From Deltaproteobacteria bacterium (GTDB taxonomy: Bacteria; Desulfobacterota; Desulfobacteria; Desulfobacterales; Desulfatirhabdiaceae), in the NCBI GenBank assembly GCA_021778975.1, contig JAJYBO010000022.1, positions 1 to 20,072 on the forward strand: a stretch of DNA of 20,072 nt, in the 5' to 3' direction. Shown piece by piece: positions 6,478 to 14,622 of the stretch. A program made the translations under genes and the position numbers. Each line of letters opens with the position of its first letter. The first letter of the stretch is position 1. The notes beneath the pieces were generated by a model. It was not told where the DNA came from and did no database searches. It saw nothing but the letters and a program-made list of their open reading frames with translations.

Positions 6478-7485
6478 ATGAATTCTCGAAACCCGTCGCT
6501 TGAACCGGAACAGCCAGTCGAGTCTTCAAGAAACGATCAAACCCCATCCTGTTTTTATTCAGGGATAAACCGTCTGTATCCGTACCGTAAATTCGGATAT
6601 GTTGTTTTATCACTGATATTGATTGGCATTCCACTGGTGGCCAATAACTATGTCCTCGAAGTATTGAGCAATGCGTGGTTTTATGTTGTTCTGTGTCTGG
6701 GGCTGAATATCGTTGTCGGATATGCGGGGCTTCTGGACCTGGGATACGCCGCATTTTTTGCGGTAGGTGCTTATACGACCGGAATTCTGACATCGCATTT
6801 CGGATTCAATTTCTGGCTGACCATTCCCTGCGCTATTGTGCTGGCGGCTGTAGCGGGCGTCATCATCGGCGGGCCAACACTGCGGCTTCGCAGTGATTAC
6901 CTGGCGATTGTCACTCTGGGCTTTGGAGAGATTGTCCGGATTGCGGCCAGAAACCTGAAAATTACAGGGGGCGCCAGCGGCCTTATCGGAATCAATCGTC
7001 CGGTTTTTTTCGGTGTGGAACTGAATCAGATATATCATTATTATTATGTATTTCTTATTTTGGCGGTACTGGCGGTGTTTGCTGCCGACAGGCTTCAGCA
7101 CTCCAGATTGGGCAGGGCGTGGCAGTATGTCCGTGAAGATGAGGATGCCGCCGAGGCCATGGGCATTGACCGGGTGGCGGTGAAGTTGTACGCCTATGTC
7201 ATCGGAGCGGTTTTTGCCGGTATCGCCGGGTGTTTCTTCGCGGCTAAAATGACGGCGATTTCTCCGGAAACTTTTACGTTCAGTCAATCTGTACTGATTT
7301 TATTGGGTGTTGTGTTTGGCGGTATGGGAAAAATCCCTGGCGTAATTCTGGGAGCGTTGGCGCTGGTATTTTTTCCGGAAGTGTTCCGTGCGATTGGCAC
7401 CATGCGGCTGTTGGTGTTCGGTGTTGTGATGCTTGTCATTATGCTGTACAGACCCCAGGGGATATGGCCTGAGCGTAGAAGCTGA
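6478..7485 (+). CDS. livM: Branched-chain amino-acid ABC transporter permease LivM
   Basis: The second permease of the importer has 335 residues from ATG 6478. The first 35 or so residues are polar. The membrane core follows, with the family block FYVVLCLGLNIVVGYAGLLD, then LGYAAFFAVGAYTTGIL, LRLRSDYLAIVTLGFGEIVR and GGASGLIGI, and the coupling region GRAWQYVREDEDAAEAMGID. The C-terminus PQGIWPERRS is typical. AAAGG lies 11 nt before ATG 6478. A GTG at 6469 overlaps the livH stop in frame and is an alternative start, but it is only 2 nt from that ribosome site. livH and livM are clearly one operon. A 104-bp spacer without a convincing gene separates it from livG. Confidence 0.93.
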   Translation: MNSRNPSLEPEQPVESSRNDQTPSCFYSGINRLYPYRKFGYVVLSLILIGIPLVANNYVLEVLSNAWFYVVLCLGLNIVVGYAGLLDLGYAAFFAVGAYTTGILTSHFGFNFWLTIPCAIVLAAVAGVIIGGPTLRLRSDYLAIVTLGFGEIVRIAARNLKITGGASGLIGINRPVFFGVELNQIYHYYYVFLILAVLAVFAADRLQHSRLGRAWQYVREDEDAAEAMGIDRVAVKLYAYVIGAVFAGIAGCFFAAKMTAISPETFTFSQSVLILLGVVFGGMGKIPGVILGALALVFFPEVFRAIGTMRLLVFGVVMLVIMLYRPQGIWPERRS

Positions 7486-7589
7486 TGATGGGAGCCGTTT
7501 GGGGGTGGCGAAATCTTGCCATGATATTGATGCTGTCATCGAATCGGTTGAGGGGATGTTGGGGGAATAAAAATGGATAAGGACAGATA

Positions 7590-8366
7590 ATGGCGCTTCT
7601 GGATGTCAGAAAAATCAATTTGAGTTTTGGTGGTCTCAAGGTCATAGATTCTCTCAGTTTTGCGGTGGAAGAAAACGCAATTGTCAGTCTGATTGGGCCG
7701 AACGGTGCGGGTAAAACATCGGTATTCAATTGTCTGACAGGGTTTTATCGCCCCAATGATGGGGATATCCTGTTTGCAGGACATTCCATTGCGCGGCGAA
7801 AACCCCATAAGATCACACAGGGGGGTATGGCCAGAACATTTCAGAACTTGCGTCTGTTCAAAAATATGACGGTGCTGGAAAATGTCATGTCCGGAATGCA
7901 CTGCAGAACATCCGCCGGCGTTGTGGGCGCGTTGTTCAGGCCTCGATTCCAGCGTCGGGAAGAAGCACTGATCCGAAAGGTCAGTGAAGACTGTCTGGAT
8001 TTTGTGGGTATTCTCGATCAGAAAGACCGTTATGCCAGCAATCTTCCTTACGGCGATCAGCGTCGTGTGGAATGGGCGAGGGCGCTGGCGACCCGCCCCC
8101 GGTTGATTCTGTTCGATGAGCCTGCCGCGGGTTTGAACTACGATGAGAAGGAACGGTTGATCCAGTTGATACATCGTATCCGCGACGAACTTGGGATTAC
8201 CGTTCTTTTGATCGAGCATGATATGGGGCTGGTCATGAAGATATCGGAATGGATTTATGTGATTGATTATGGCCATAAAATTGCCGATGGGACGGCGGAA
8301 GACATCAAAAAGAATCCCCGCGTAATCGAAGCCTATCTTGGAAAGGACGAAAATGTGGCCGCATGA
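7590..8366 (+). CDS. livG: Branched-chain amino-acid ABC transporter ATP-binding protein LivG
   Basis: This is a 258-residue cytoplasmic ATPase of the LIV importer. Visible elements are Walker A GPNGAGKT (36-43), Q-loop Gln85 in ARTFQNLRLF, a family-type signature LPYGDQRRVEWARAL (from 152), Walker B with catalytic Glu177 (LILFDEPAAGLN) and switch His210 (LLIEHDMGLVM). The long insert between Q-loop and signature and the FDEPAAGLN motif are characteristic of LivG rather than LivF. AAGGA lies about 7 nt before the ATG. The stop overlaps the livF start by four bases (ATGA), which indicates translational coupling. No key residue is missing. Confidence 0.95.
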   Translation: MALLDVRKINLSFGGLKVIDSLSFAVEENAIVSLIGPNGAGKTSVFNCLTGFYRPNDGDILFAGHSIARRKPHKITQGGMARTFQNLRLFKNMTVLENVMSGMHCRTSAGVVGALFRPRFQRREEALIRKVSEDCLDFVGILDQKDRYASNLPYGDQRRVEWARALATRPRLILFDEPAAGLNYDEKERLIQLIHRIRDELGITVLLIEHDMGLVMKISEWIYVIDYGHKIADGTAEDIKKNPRVIEAYLGKDENVAA

Positions 8367-9079
8367 CTGAAACGGTCCTGAAACTGCATCGAGTTGAAAC
8401 ATATTATGGCCGAATTCATGCTCTCCGCGGTGTCAGCCTGACCGTGCAGAAAGGGCAGATCGTGGCGTTGTTGGGCGCTAACGGCGCTGGAAAGAGTACA
8501 ACGCTTAAAACCATTTCGGGGCTGGTGAAATGTGCTTCCGGCTCTATTGAATTTATGGGGAGAGATATTTCGCGAGATCCGGCGCATGACATTGTGCGCA
8601 GCGGGTTGATTCATGTTCCTGAGGGACGGCGTATTTTCAAGGGAATGACGATTCGTGAAAATCTGGATCTGGGGTCATTTACGCTAAAGGATGACCGGTT
8701 GCGCCAGCAGCGGATTGACCAGGTATTTGCGCTGTTTCCAATTTTGAAAGAACGTCAGAATCTGGACGCAGGGCTTCTTTCCGGGGGGGAACAGCAGATG
8801 CTGGCGATGGGCAGGGCGTTGATGTCCGATATCCGGCTACTTCTTTTGGATGAGCCGTCCATGGGGCTGGCGCCGTTTTTGGTTCAGGAAATCATGCGGG
8901 TCATCCGTCAATTGAATGATGAGGGCGTAACCATTCTTCTGGTGGAGCAAAACGCCAAGTCGGCGCTCAAACTGGCGGATTACGGCTACGTGCTGGAAAC
9001 CGGCCATATTGTCATGGAAGGCGACGGGCAAACACTGCAACAAGATGAGAGCATTGTCAAGGCGTATCTTGGAAGCTGA
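8363..9079 (+). CDS. livF: Branched-chain amino-acid ABC transporter ATP-binding protein LivF
   Basis: The second ATPase of the importer has 238 residues. Walker A GANGAGKST is at 38-46, VPEGRRIFKGMTIREN (from 85) is the LivF-type Q-loop region, the signature LSGGEQQMLAMGRAL starts at 139, and Walker B is LLLDEPSMGLAP with Glu164. The switch position reads VEQNAK, with Gln196 instead of His, as is usual in LivF. The start ATG overlaps the livG stop as ATGA. It is the last gene of the liv operon. The 108 bp before pilC holds no clear terminator, so some read-through into pilC is possible. Confidence 0.95.
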   Translation: MTETVLKLHRVETYYGRIHALRGVSLTVQKGQIVALLGANGAGKSTTLKTISGLVKCASGSIEFMGRDISRDPAHDIVRSGLIHVPEGRRIFKGMTIRENLDLGSFTLKDDRLRQQRIDQVFALFPILKERQNLDAGLLSGGEQQMLAMGRALMSDIRLLLLDEPSMGLAPFLVQEIMRVIRQLNDEGVTILLVEQNAKSALKLADYGYVLETGHIVMEGDGQTLQQDESIVKAYLGS

Positions 9080-9187
9080 TGTTCGGTAATAGCCGCGCTG
9101 TCTGTTCCTGTATGTCTGACAGGCGAAAATGAGGGCGGCAAGCGAGTTACGGGTCCATAACATTTTGATAAATGGAGGAGGGAAGCC

Positions 9188-10399
9188 ATGCCGGTATTTC
9201 AATGGGTTGGCAAAAACGCCAAAGGTCAGATCAGAAAGGGGGAAGTCGAAGCCGCCAACGAAACAGCCGTGAAATCGCAACTGGCGAAAACGCATATCAC
9301 TCCGACCAAAATCAAGTTAAAATCCAAAGATATTTTTGAAAATATCACGATATTGCAGCCCGCCATCGTCGAGAAAGATATCATTGTTTTTGCCAGACAA
9401 TTTTCCACCATGATTGATGCAGGTCTGCCCATTGTGCAGTGTCTGGATATTCTGTACAACCAGCAGGAAAAAAAGTCCTTCAAAAACATGCTCAGAGAAA
9501 TCAAGGAATCGGTCGAAAGCGGCAGCACCCTGGCCGACGCGTTGAAAAAATATCCCCGCTACTTCGATGACCTGTTTGTCAATATGATTGCCGCCGGAGA
9601 GGCCGGCGGTATTTTGGACACCATATTGAAGCGTCTTTCCGGATATATGGAAAAGGCAGCCAAACTCAAGGCCAAGGTCAAGGGCGCCATGACCTATCCG
9701 ATTGTCACCCTGATTATCGCTTTTATCGTTCTGGCCGTCATTCTGGTATTCGTCATTCCGGTGTTTCAGCAGATGTTCGCCGATTTTGGCAAGGCATTGC
9801 CGCTGCCGACCCAAATCGTTGTCAGCATGAGCAATTTCGTCAAGAGTAAAATTTTGTATATTCTCGGTTTCATCATTTTGTCTGTCATCGCGTTCCGGCG
9901 ATTTTATAAAACACCCAAAGGCCGGATTGTGGTGGACAAGCTGGTGCTGTTTCTTCCTGTGGTGGGGATGCTGATTCGAAAGGTGGCGGTGGCCAAGTTT
10001 ACGCGCACCATGGGCACGATGCTCTCCAGCGGGGTCGCCATTCTGGACGCGCTGGATATTACGGCCAAAACATCTGGCAACAAGACCATTGAAGGGGCGC
10101 TCTATGATGTGCGGTCATCCATTGCGGAAGGCCAGACGATGGCGGAGCCGCTTTCTGACAGCGGCGTCTTCCCGCCCATGGTGTGTCAGATGATTTCGGT
10201 AGGAGAATCCACCGGCGCGCTGGACGCCATGCTGAGCAAAATCGCCGATTTCTATGATGAAGAAGTGGATCAGGCCGTCGAAAACCTCACCTCTCTGATT
10301 GAGCCTTTTATGCTGGTATTTCTAGGCGTTACCATCGGTGGTCTGGTGGTGTCCATGTATCTGCCCATTTTCAAGCTCGCAGGCGCTATTTCAGGATAG
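9188..10399 (+). CDS. pilC: Type IV pilus / type II secretion inner-membrane platform protein (PilC/GspF family)
   Basis: A 403-residue PilC/GspF homologue. These proteins form the inner-membrane platform on which the PilB/PilT-type ATPases act to assemble or retract pilin. An N-terminal extension (FQWVGKNAKGQIRKGEVEA) is followed by two T2SF domains, at about 69-192 (FARQFSTMIDAGLPIVQCLD, NMIAAGEAGGILDTILKRL) and 270-393 (KFTRTMGTMLSSGVAILDAL, QMISVGESTGALDAMLSKIA). Hydrophobic segments lie at about 170-195, 222-240 and 372-396. GGAGGAGGG precedes the ATG. Length and domain order are standard for PilC. The usual neighbours pilB and pilT are not upstream, where the liv operon lies. A PilS-like kinase follows. 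GspF cannot be excluded, but the sequence style favours pilus type. Confidence 0.9.
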   Translation: MPVFQWVGKNAKGQIRKGEVEAANETAVKSQLAKTHITPTKIKLKSKDIFENITILQPAIVEKDIIVFARQFSTMIDAGLPIVQCLDILYNQQEKKSFKNMLREIKESVESGSTLADALKKYPRYFDDLFVNMIAAGEAGGILDTILKRLSGYMEKAAKLKAKVKGAMTYPIVTLIIAFIVLAVILVFVIPVFQQMFADFGKALPLPTQIVVSMSNFVKSKILYILGFIILSVIAFRRFYKTPKGRIVVDKLVLFLPVVGMLIRKVAVAKFTRTMGTMLSSGVAILDALDITAKTSGNKTIEGALYDVRSSIAEGQTMAEPLSDSGVFPPMVCQMISVGESTGALDAMLSKIADFYDEEVDQAVENLTSLIEPFMLVFLGVTIGGLVVSMYLPIFKLAGAISG

Positions 10400-10424
10400 A
10401 CTGCTTTTGAAGCCGCTGTCTTTT

Positions 10425-10459
10425 CTGTCAGACGCTTTTATCCAGAAAACGTCTGACAG
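10425..10459 (+). repeat. Perfect 10-bp inverted repeat (hairpin) between pilC and the histidine kinase
   Basis: CTGTCAGACG (10425-10434) and CGTCTGACAG (10450-10459) are exact inverted repeats. Inside, TTTT (10436-10439) can pair with AAAA (10446-10449) after one bulged base. No T-tract follows on either strand, so an intrinsic terminator is unlikely. It could be a processing or stability hairpin, or an operator for the kinase gene. Confidence 0.5.
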
Positions 10460-10517
10460 CGCCGCATGACGTTCCATAACGATAGCGTATTTCACCTCCG
10501 TTTTCCCTGTACTGGAA

Positions 10518-11828
10518 ATGTCCATGAACGCTCCCGTTGATAAGCCCGATCTGCTGGTGAAATTGAAATGGTTGATGTTTTTCAGGATATTTTTCACCAT
10601 TTTTCTGCTGGGATCAACGATTATCGTTCAATACGGTCAGCAGCTCAATTCCATGTATCCCCCTCTGATGCTGTTGTATGGTATTATCGCCGGTGTGTTC
10701 ATGTTGTCCATTGGATACGCCGTTCAGATTTACCGGGTTGTCAACTTGCTCCGGTTCGCCTACATCCAGACCAGTCTGGACACGCTGATCGTTTCGCTGA
10801 TTATATTTGCGACGGGCTGCTATTCAAGTATCTTTTCGTTTTTGTATCTGATGGTCATCGTGTATTCGAGCCTCATGATTTTTCGCCGGGGGAGTCTGTA
10901 TATCGCCGCTTTGTCCAGCATTCAATATGGCGTTATGCTGGATATGGAATATTTCGGCATTCTAAAACCGTTTGTTCAGGTGCGGTCGCTGCTGCCGGGT
11001 GATCTGTCCCATGTCCTGTACAAAATTGTCATCACGATGGTTGCATGCTTTGCGGTTTCTCTGCTCAGCAGCCTTTTGGCAGAGCAGGCCAGGGCTTCCC
11101 GGAGAGAACTTCAGGCCATGGAGGCGCATGTCCGCCGCGTCGAACGGCTGGCGTATATGGGCGAAATGGCGGCGGGACTTGCCCATGAGATCAAAAATCC
11201 GCTGGCATCCCTGACCGGTTCTATTCAAATGCTGCGGGAGGAAATGTATTGCGACGCCGGAGGTGAAAAACTGATGCGGATCGTTTTGCGAGAAGCGGAC
11301 CGACTGAATGCAATCGTAACGGATTTTCTGATTTTCGCCAAACCACAATCCGGCAATGTTCTGCAGATTGATGTGGCGCAATCTCTGACAGAAGTTCTGG
11401 AATTGTTTCGGCGGGACGCCACCCGGCGCCAGCAGATACGCATTACCACAGAACTGATTTCGGACGCTCAGATTACCATTGATCCGACACATTTCCACCA
11501 GATTTTCTGGAATCTTCTTCTGAACGCGGTTGATGCGATGCCAGATGGTGGAACGATCCATATCGGAATGCGCCGTCTGTCGAACGGAGGTATTGAAATT
11601 ACGGTTTCAGACACCGGATGCGGCATATCCGCCGCGCATATCCCCCAGATTTTCAACCCATTTTTTACCACGAAGCCCGGAGGTACCGGCCTGGGGCTTT
11701 CCATTGTTCATCGTCTTCTTGAAAATTGTGGCGGACGCCTGGATGTAAAGAGCGATATAAATTCTGGAACAGCAATGACGCTGATATTCCCTCGTTGGGT
11801 TTCTGAGATCACAGGAGGTATGGCGTGA
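10518..11828 (+). CDS. Six-TM sensor histidine kinase, PilS-like
   Basis: This is a 436-residue membrane kinase. Six hydrophobic segments occupy about 17-38, 47-72, 78-99, 104-122, 126-146 and 166-188. A short coiled linker follows, then HisKA with the phospho-acceptor His223 in AAGLAHEIKNPLASLTGSIQ. The HATPase domain shows the N-box with Asn336 (WNLLLNAVDAMPDGG), G1 DTGCGIS, F-box NPFFTTKPGG and G2 TGLGLSIVHRL. The membrane layout and position after pilC resemble PilS, which controls pilin transcription with PilR. There is no PAS domain between TM6 and HisKA, and no response regulator next to it, so the partner is unknown. ATG 10518 or ATG 10524 could be the start; neither has a strong ribosome site. 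Its stop overlaps the next gene's GTG as GTGA. Confidence 0.88.
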   Translation: MSMNAPVDKPDLLVKLKWLMFFRIFFTIFLLGSTIIVQYGQQLNSMYPPLMLLYGIIAGVFMLSIGYAVQIYRVVNLLRFAYIQTSLDTLIVSLIIFATGCYSSIFSFLYLMVIVYSSLMIFRRGSLYIAALSSIQYGVMLDMEYFGILKPFVQVRSLLPGDLSHVLYKIVITMVACFAVSLLSSLLAEQARASRRELQAMEAHVRRVERLAYMGEMAAGLAHEIKNPLASLTGSIQMLREEMYCDAGGEKLMRIVLREADRLNAIVTDFLIFAKPQSGNVLQIDVAQSLTEVLELFRRDATRRQQIRITTELISDAQITIDPTHFHQIFWNLLLNAVDAMPDGGTIHIGMRRLSNGGIEITVSDTGCGISAAHIPQIFNPFFTTKPGGTGLGLSIVHRLLENCGGRLDVKSDINSGTAMTLIFPRWVSEITGGMA

Positions 11829-12991
11829 GAAAACGGCTTGTTTTGATCGGTGTTCCGATATTGCTCGTCATTGTCGGAACGCTGGTTTTTTGGGGGCAGT
11901 ATAAAAAACGCAATGCAGAGCTATACTATTCGGGTACGCTGGAATTTACGGAGTCCAATCTGGCGTTTCAGATACCCGGTAAAGTGAGACGGGTGTATCT
12001 GGATGAAGGGCAGCCGGTAAAGACGGGGCAATGTATTGCAGAATTATCGCCCGAAGAATATATAGCGGCGCGCGATCAGGCGAAAGCGGCGTTGAATCAG
12101 ACGATAGATTCTCGAAAACAACTGGAGATTACGGTCGAATTGTATGAAAAGACGCTTCCTGCCGCTGTAAGTCAGGCTGAAGCCGCGATGAATGCCGCCC
12201 AGTCCCAGTTGTCGGAACAGGAGGCCGGCAATCGTGTTCAGGATGTGGCGCGTGCAAAGCTGTCCGTTCAGGAGGCGGATGTCAATCTGAACAATGCGCT
12301 CAAGGACAGGCGGCGATATGACGATCTTTTTCGGAATGGTTTCATTGCGGAAAAAGACAGAGATGCCGCCACCGTCAGGTATGAAACCGAATTGAGGGTT
12401 TATCAGCGGGCGGTCGAGGCGTACAATATGGCGAAGGAAGGATTCAGAAAAGAATCCATTGCCGCCGCAAGGGCGCGATTTGCTGAGGCGCAGGCGGCAC
12501 TGCGCCTGTCCCAGGGAAATCTGAAAAAAATAGATGCCACTCGCGCCGACATTCGAGTGGCGTCCGCCCGAATATCGGCGGCTACCGCGGCGCTTGACGC
12601 CGCGGAAATTCAACTGGGATACACCCGCCTGCTGGCTCCCTTCGATGCGGTCATCGTCAGCCGGAATGTGGAGCCCGGAGAAGTGGTGACAGCATCGCGT
12701 GAAGTTATCACCCTGGCGGATACGTCGCGGATTGACCTGAAAGTGTTTGTGGATGAGACCCAGATTGGCAGGATCCATCCTGGGCGGAAAGTGGATGTGA
12801 AAATTGATACATTTCCCGATAAAATTTATAACGGGGTGGTGTCATATGTGTCTCCGGAAGGAGAATTTACGCCCAAGATCATCCAGACACGGAAGGAACG
12901 GGTCAAACTGGTCTATCTGGTCAAGATACGTCTGGCCAATCCGAACGACGAACTGAAATCCGGAATGCCCGCCGATGCCTGGTTCCGATGA
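11825..12991 (+). CDS. HlyD/YbhG-family membrane fusion protein (ABC exporter adaptor)
   Basis: A 388-residue periplasmic adaptor anchored by one N-terminal helix (about 5-24). The first half-lipoyl motif lies around GKVRRVYLDEGQPVKTGQCI. A long Ala/Gln/Glu/Arg-rich coiled-coil hairpin spans about 75-265. The second half-lipoyl region is YTRLLAPFDAVIVSRNVEPG, and the beta-barrel ends with KERVKLVYLVKIRLANPNDE and LKSGMPADAWF, a pattern typical of YbhG-like adaptors of ABC drug or solute exporters. AGGAGG lies 7 nt before GTG 11825. The gene overlaps the kinase upstream and the ATPase downstream (17 bp), so all are translationally linked. It should bridge an inner-membrane pump to an outer-membrane channel, but neither a pump permease nor a TolC-like gene is in the window. 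Confidence 0.9.
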   Translation: MRKRLVLIGVPILLVIVGTLVFWGQYKKRNAELYYSGTLEFTESNLAFQIPGKVRRVYLDEGQPVKTGQCIAELSPEEYIAARDQAKAALNQTIDSRKQLEITVELYEKTLPAAVSQAEAAMNAAQSQLSEQEAGNRVQDVARAKLSVQEADVNLNNALKDRRRYDDLFRNGFIAEKDRDAATVRYETELRVYQRAVEAYNMAKEGFRKESIAAARARFAEAQAALRLSQGNLKKIDATRADIRVASARISAATAALDAAEIQLGYTRLLAPFDAVIVSRNVEPGEVVTASREVITLADTSRIDLKVFVDETQIGRIHPGRKVDVKIDTFPDKIYNGVVSYVSPEGEFTPKIIQTRKERVKLVYLVKIRLANPNDELKSGMPADAWFR

Positions 12992-13763
12992 GCATATCGC
13001 GGTGCTGGCGCCGCCGCCGATTGTAGATGTGGACAATGTGTTCATGCGGTTCGGAACGCTCGAAGCGGTTTCTGGCGTATCGTTTTCAGTACAGCCGGGC
13101 GGTATTTTCGGATTTGTGGGGTCTGATGGCGCCGGAAAAACGACGCTGCTTCGAATGATCGCCGGGATGCTGCGCCCATCGTCGGGCCATGTCCGGGTGA
13201 ATGGCCTGGAAGTAGCCTCGGAACGAAACCAGGTCAAAAAGCTTATTGGGTACATGCCTCAGCGTTTTGGATTGTATCCAGACCTGACAGTGGCCGAGAA
13301 CATGGCGTTTTTCATGGATGTGTTCGGTATTTCGGGCGCTGAACGGCAGGCGCGCCGGGAGCGGTATCTGGGGTTTTCCAACCTGACACCGTTTGAAGAC
13401 CGTCTGGCGCGGGATCTTTCCGGCGGCATGAAGCAGAAACTGGGGCTGGCCTGCGTGCTGGTGCATCAGCCCAGGGTCTTGATTCTGGATGAGCCGACCA
13501 ATGGGGTGGATCCGGTGTCCCGAAAAGAGTTTTGGGAGATTCTGCACGCGATGCGTCAGCAGGGCATGACCATTCTGGTATCCACTGCTTATTTGGATGA
13601 AGGCGAAAAATGCGATCAGGTGATTTTGATGCATAATGCCCATGTGTTGGAGCAGGCATCGCCACAATCGCTGCGCGCGGGGTGTGCAAGCCTTGAAGAC
13701 GCCATGATACAGCGAATTCAGGCGGCGGATCAGATACTTGCCGGAGATCATTTTGACATCTGA
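12975..13763 (+). CDS. ABC exporter ATP-binding protein, equivalent to the N-terminal half of YbhF
   Basis: A 262-residue ABC ATPase. It has Walker A GSDGAGKTT (49-57), Q-loop Gln96 in IGYMPQRFGLY, canonical signature LSGGMKQ (148-154), and Walker B LILDEPTNGVDP with Glu173. The switch histidine is absent: the motif reads STAYLDEGEKC, with Ala205 where HY is expected. This fits what is known of the first nucleotide-binding domain of YbhF. The start ATG lies inside the end of the adaptor gene, and the end overlaps the next ATPase gene. The two ATPases are about the same length and colinear in all motifs, so together they equal one split YbhF. Substrate is unknown; YbhFSR-type pumps export drugs and cations (family knowledge). 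Confidence 0.92.
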   Translation: MPGSDEHIAVLAPPPIVDVDNVFMRFGTLEAVSGVSFSVQPGGIFGFVGSDGAGKTTLLRMIAGMLRPSSGHVRVNGLEVASERNQVKKLIGYMPQRFGLYPDLTVAENMAFFMDVFGISGAERQARRERYLGFSNLTPFEDRLARDLSGGMKQKLGLACVLVHQPRVLILDEPTNGVDPVSRKEFWEILHAMRQQGMTILVSTAYLDEGEKCDQVILMHNAHVLEQASPQSLRAGCASLEDAMIQRIQAADQILAGDHFDI

Positions 13764-14517
13764 TATCACATCATTACCGGATATCGTCGTGGTGCAGGAC
13801 CTCAGCAAGGTTTTTGGCCATTTTACGGCGGTAAACCGGATTTCGTTTTCAGTGCGGCAGGGGGAAATTTTCGGATTTCTGGGGCCAAACGGCTCCGGAA
13901 AATCCACCACCATCCGGATGCTTTGCGGCATTATCACGCCGACATCCGGTGTGGGGAATGTGGCGGGATTCGATATCTTCACCCAGTCCGAAGACATTAA
14001 ACGCAGCATCGGCTACATGTCACAGAAATTTTCGCTTTACGAAGACATGACGCCGCTTGAGAATATCCGTTTTTATATGGGAATTTACAGCGTTCCTCCG
14101 AAAAAGTGGCCGGAACGCACCCGCTGGGTGTTTGAGATGACACGGCTTGAAAGCGTCAAAAACCGTTTGACGCGGGAACTGCCTCCCGGATGGCGTCAAC
14201 GTCTGGCATTGGGATGCGCGCTGCTGCACGACCCTCGAATATTGTTTCTGGACGAACCGACATCCGGTGTGGATCCGATTACCCGTCGCCATTTCTGGGC
14301 ATTCATCCGGCATTTGACCACCACTGGCGTTACCGTGTTCGTGACGACGCACTACATGGACGAAGCGCAGCACTGTGATCGGGTGGTGATGATCAACGAA
14401 GGCCGGATCGTGGTATCCGGGTCCCCGCGTCAGATCGTTCAGAACATGTTTCCGGAGCGGACAGACGCTGATCTGAATGATGTGTTCATTCACCTGATGT
14501 CTCGGAATACGCCGTGA
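13753..14517 (+). CDS. ABC exporter ATP-binding protein, equivalent to the C-terminal half of YbhF
   Basis: About 254 residues from TTG 13753, which has GGAG 6 nt upstream; TTG 13738 or a GTG near 13786 are alternatives. Walker A is GPNGSGKST, with Lys at about residue 50. Q-loop Gln91 is in IGYMSQKFSLY, the signature is degenerate (LPPGWRQ, about 143-149), Walker B is LFLDEPTSGVDP with Glu168, and the switch His200 is present in VTTHYMDEAQHC. The defects complement those of the preceding ATPase, so a heterodimer would have one canonical and one degenerate ATP site. The gene overlaps the previous one by 11 bp. No permease follows: after the stop come a GC-rich palindrome, a terminator, and the end of nifS on the other strand. 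Confidence 0.9.
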   Translation: MTSDITSLPDIVVVQDLSKVFGHFTAVNRISFSVRQGEIFGFLGPNGSGKSTTIRMLCGIITPTSGVGNVAGFDIFTQSEDIKRSIGYMSQKFSLYEDMTPLENIRFYMGIYSVPPKKWPERTRWVFEMTRLESVKNRLTRELPPGWRQRLALGCALLHDPRILFLDEPTSGVDPITRRHFWAFIRHLTTTGVTVFVTTHYMDEAQHCDRVVMINEGRIVVSGSPRQIVQNMFPERTDADLNDVFIHLMSRNTP

Positions 14518-14537
14518 GCAGAGCAACATGCCAATGT

Positions 14538-14556
14538 CCTCCCCTGGCGGGGGAGG
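14538..14556. repeat. GC-rich palindrome, copy 3
   Basis: CCTCCCC (14538-14544) and GGGGAGG (14550-14556) form a 7-bp inverted repeat around TGGCG, between the second ATPase gene and its terminator. It resembles the palindromes at 5-25 and 2064-2088. It lacks a T-tract. Confidence 0.5.
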
Positions 14557-14597
14557 GCGTTGAAGGCTATAACTATTCGATGTATCTGCCGAAGATC

Positions 14598-14622
14598 ATG
14601 ACGCGATGAGGCGTCATTTTTT
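14598..14622 (+). terminator. Rho-independent terminator of the exporter operon
   Basis: ATGACGC (14598-14604) and GCGTCAT (14611-14617) form a perfect 7-bp stem with a GATGAG loop, followed by T through 14622. The right arm and T-tract overlap the nifS stop codon (TGA on the minus strand, 14614-14616), so the two operons converge with essentially no spacer. Confidence 0.75.

Noticed and set aside
7485..7580. 31-codon frame starting at the livM stop (ATGA overlap), and a five-codon frame ATG 7573 ending at the livG start
   Set aside because: No ribosome site and a Trp/Arg-rich, non-protein-like composition. The overlap alone is weak evidence; at most a translational-coupling spacer.
12044..12778. 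244-codon minus-strand frame opposite the HlyD-like gene
   Set aside because: A shadow of the adaptor's biased coiled-coil codons, with no domain or ribosome site.
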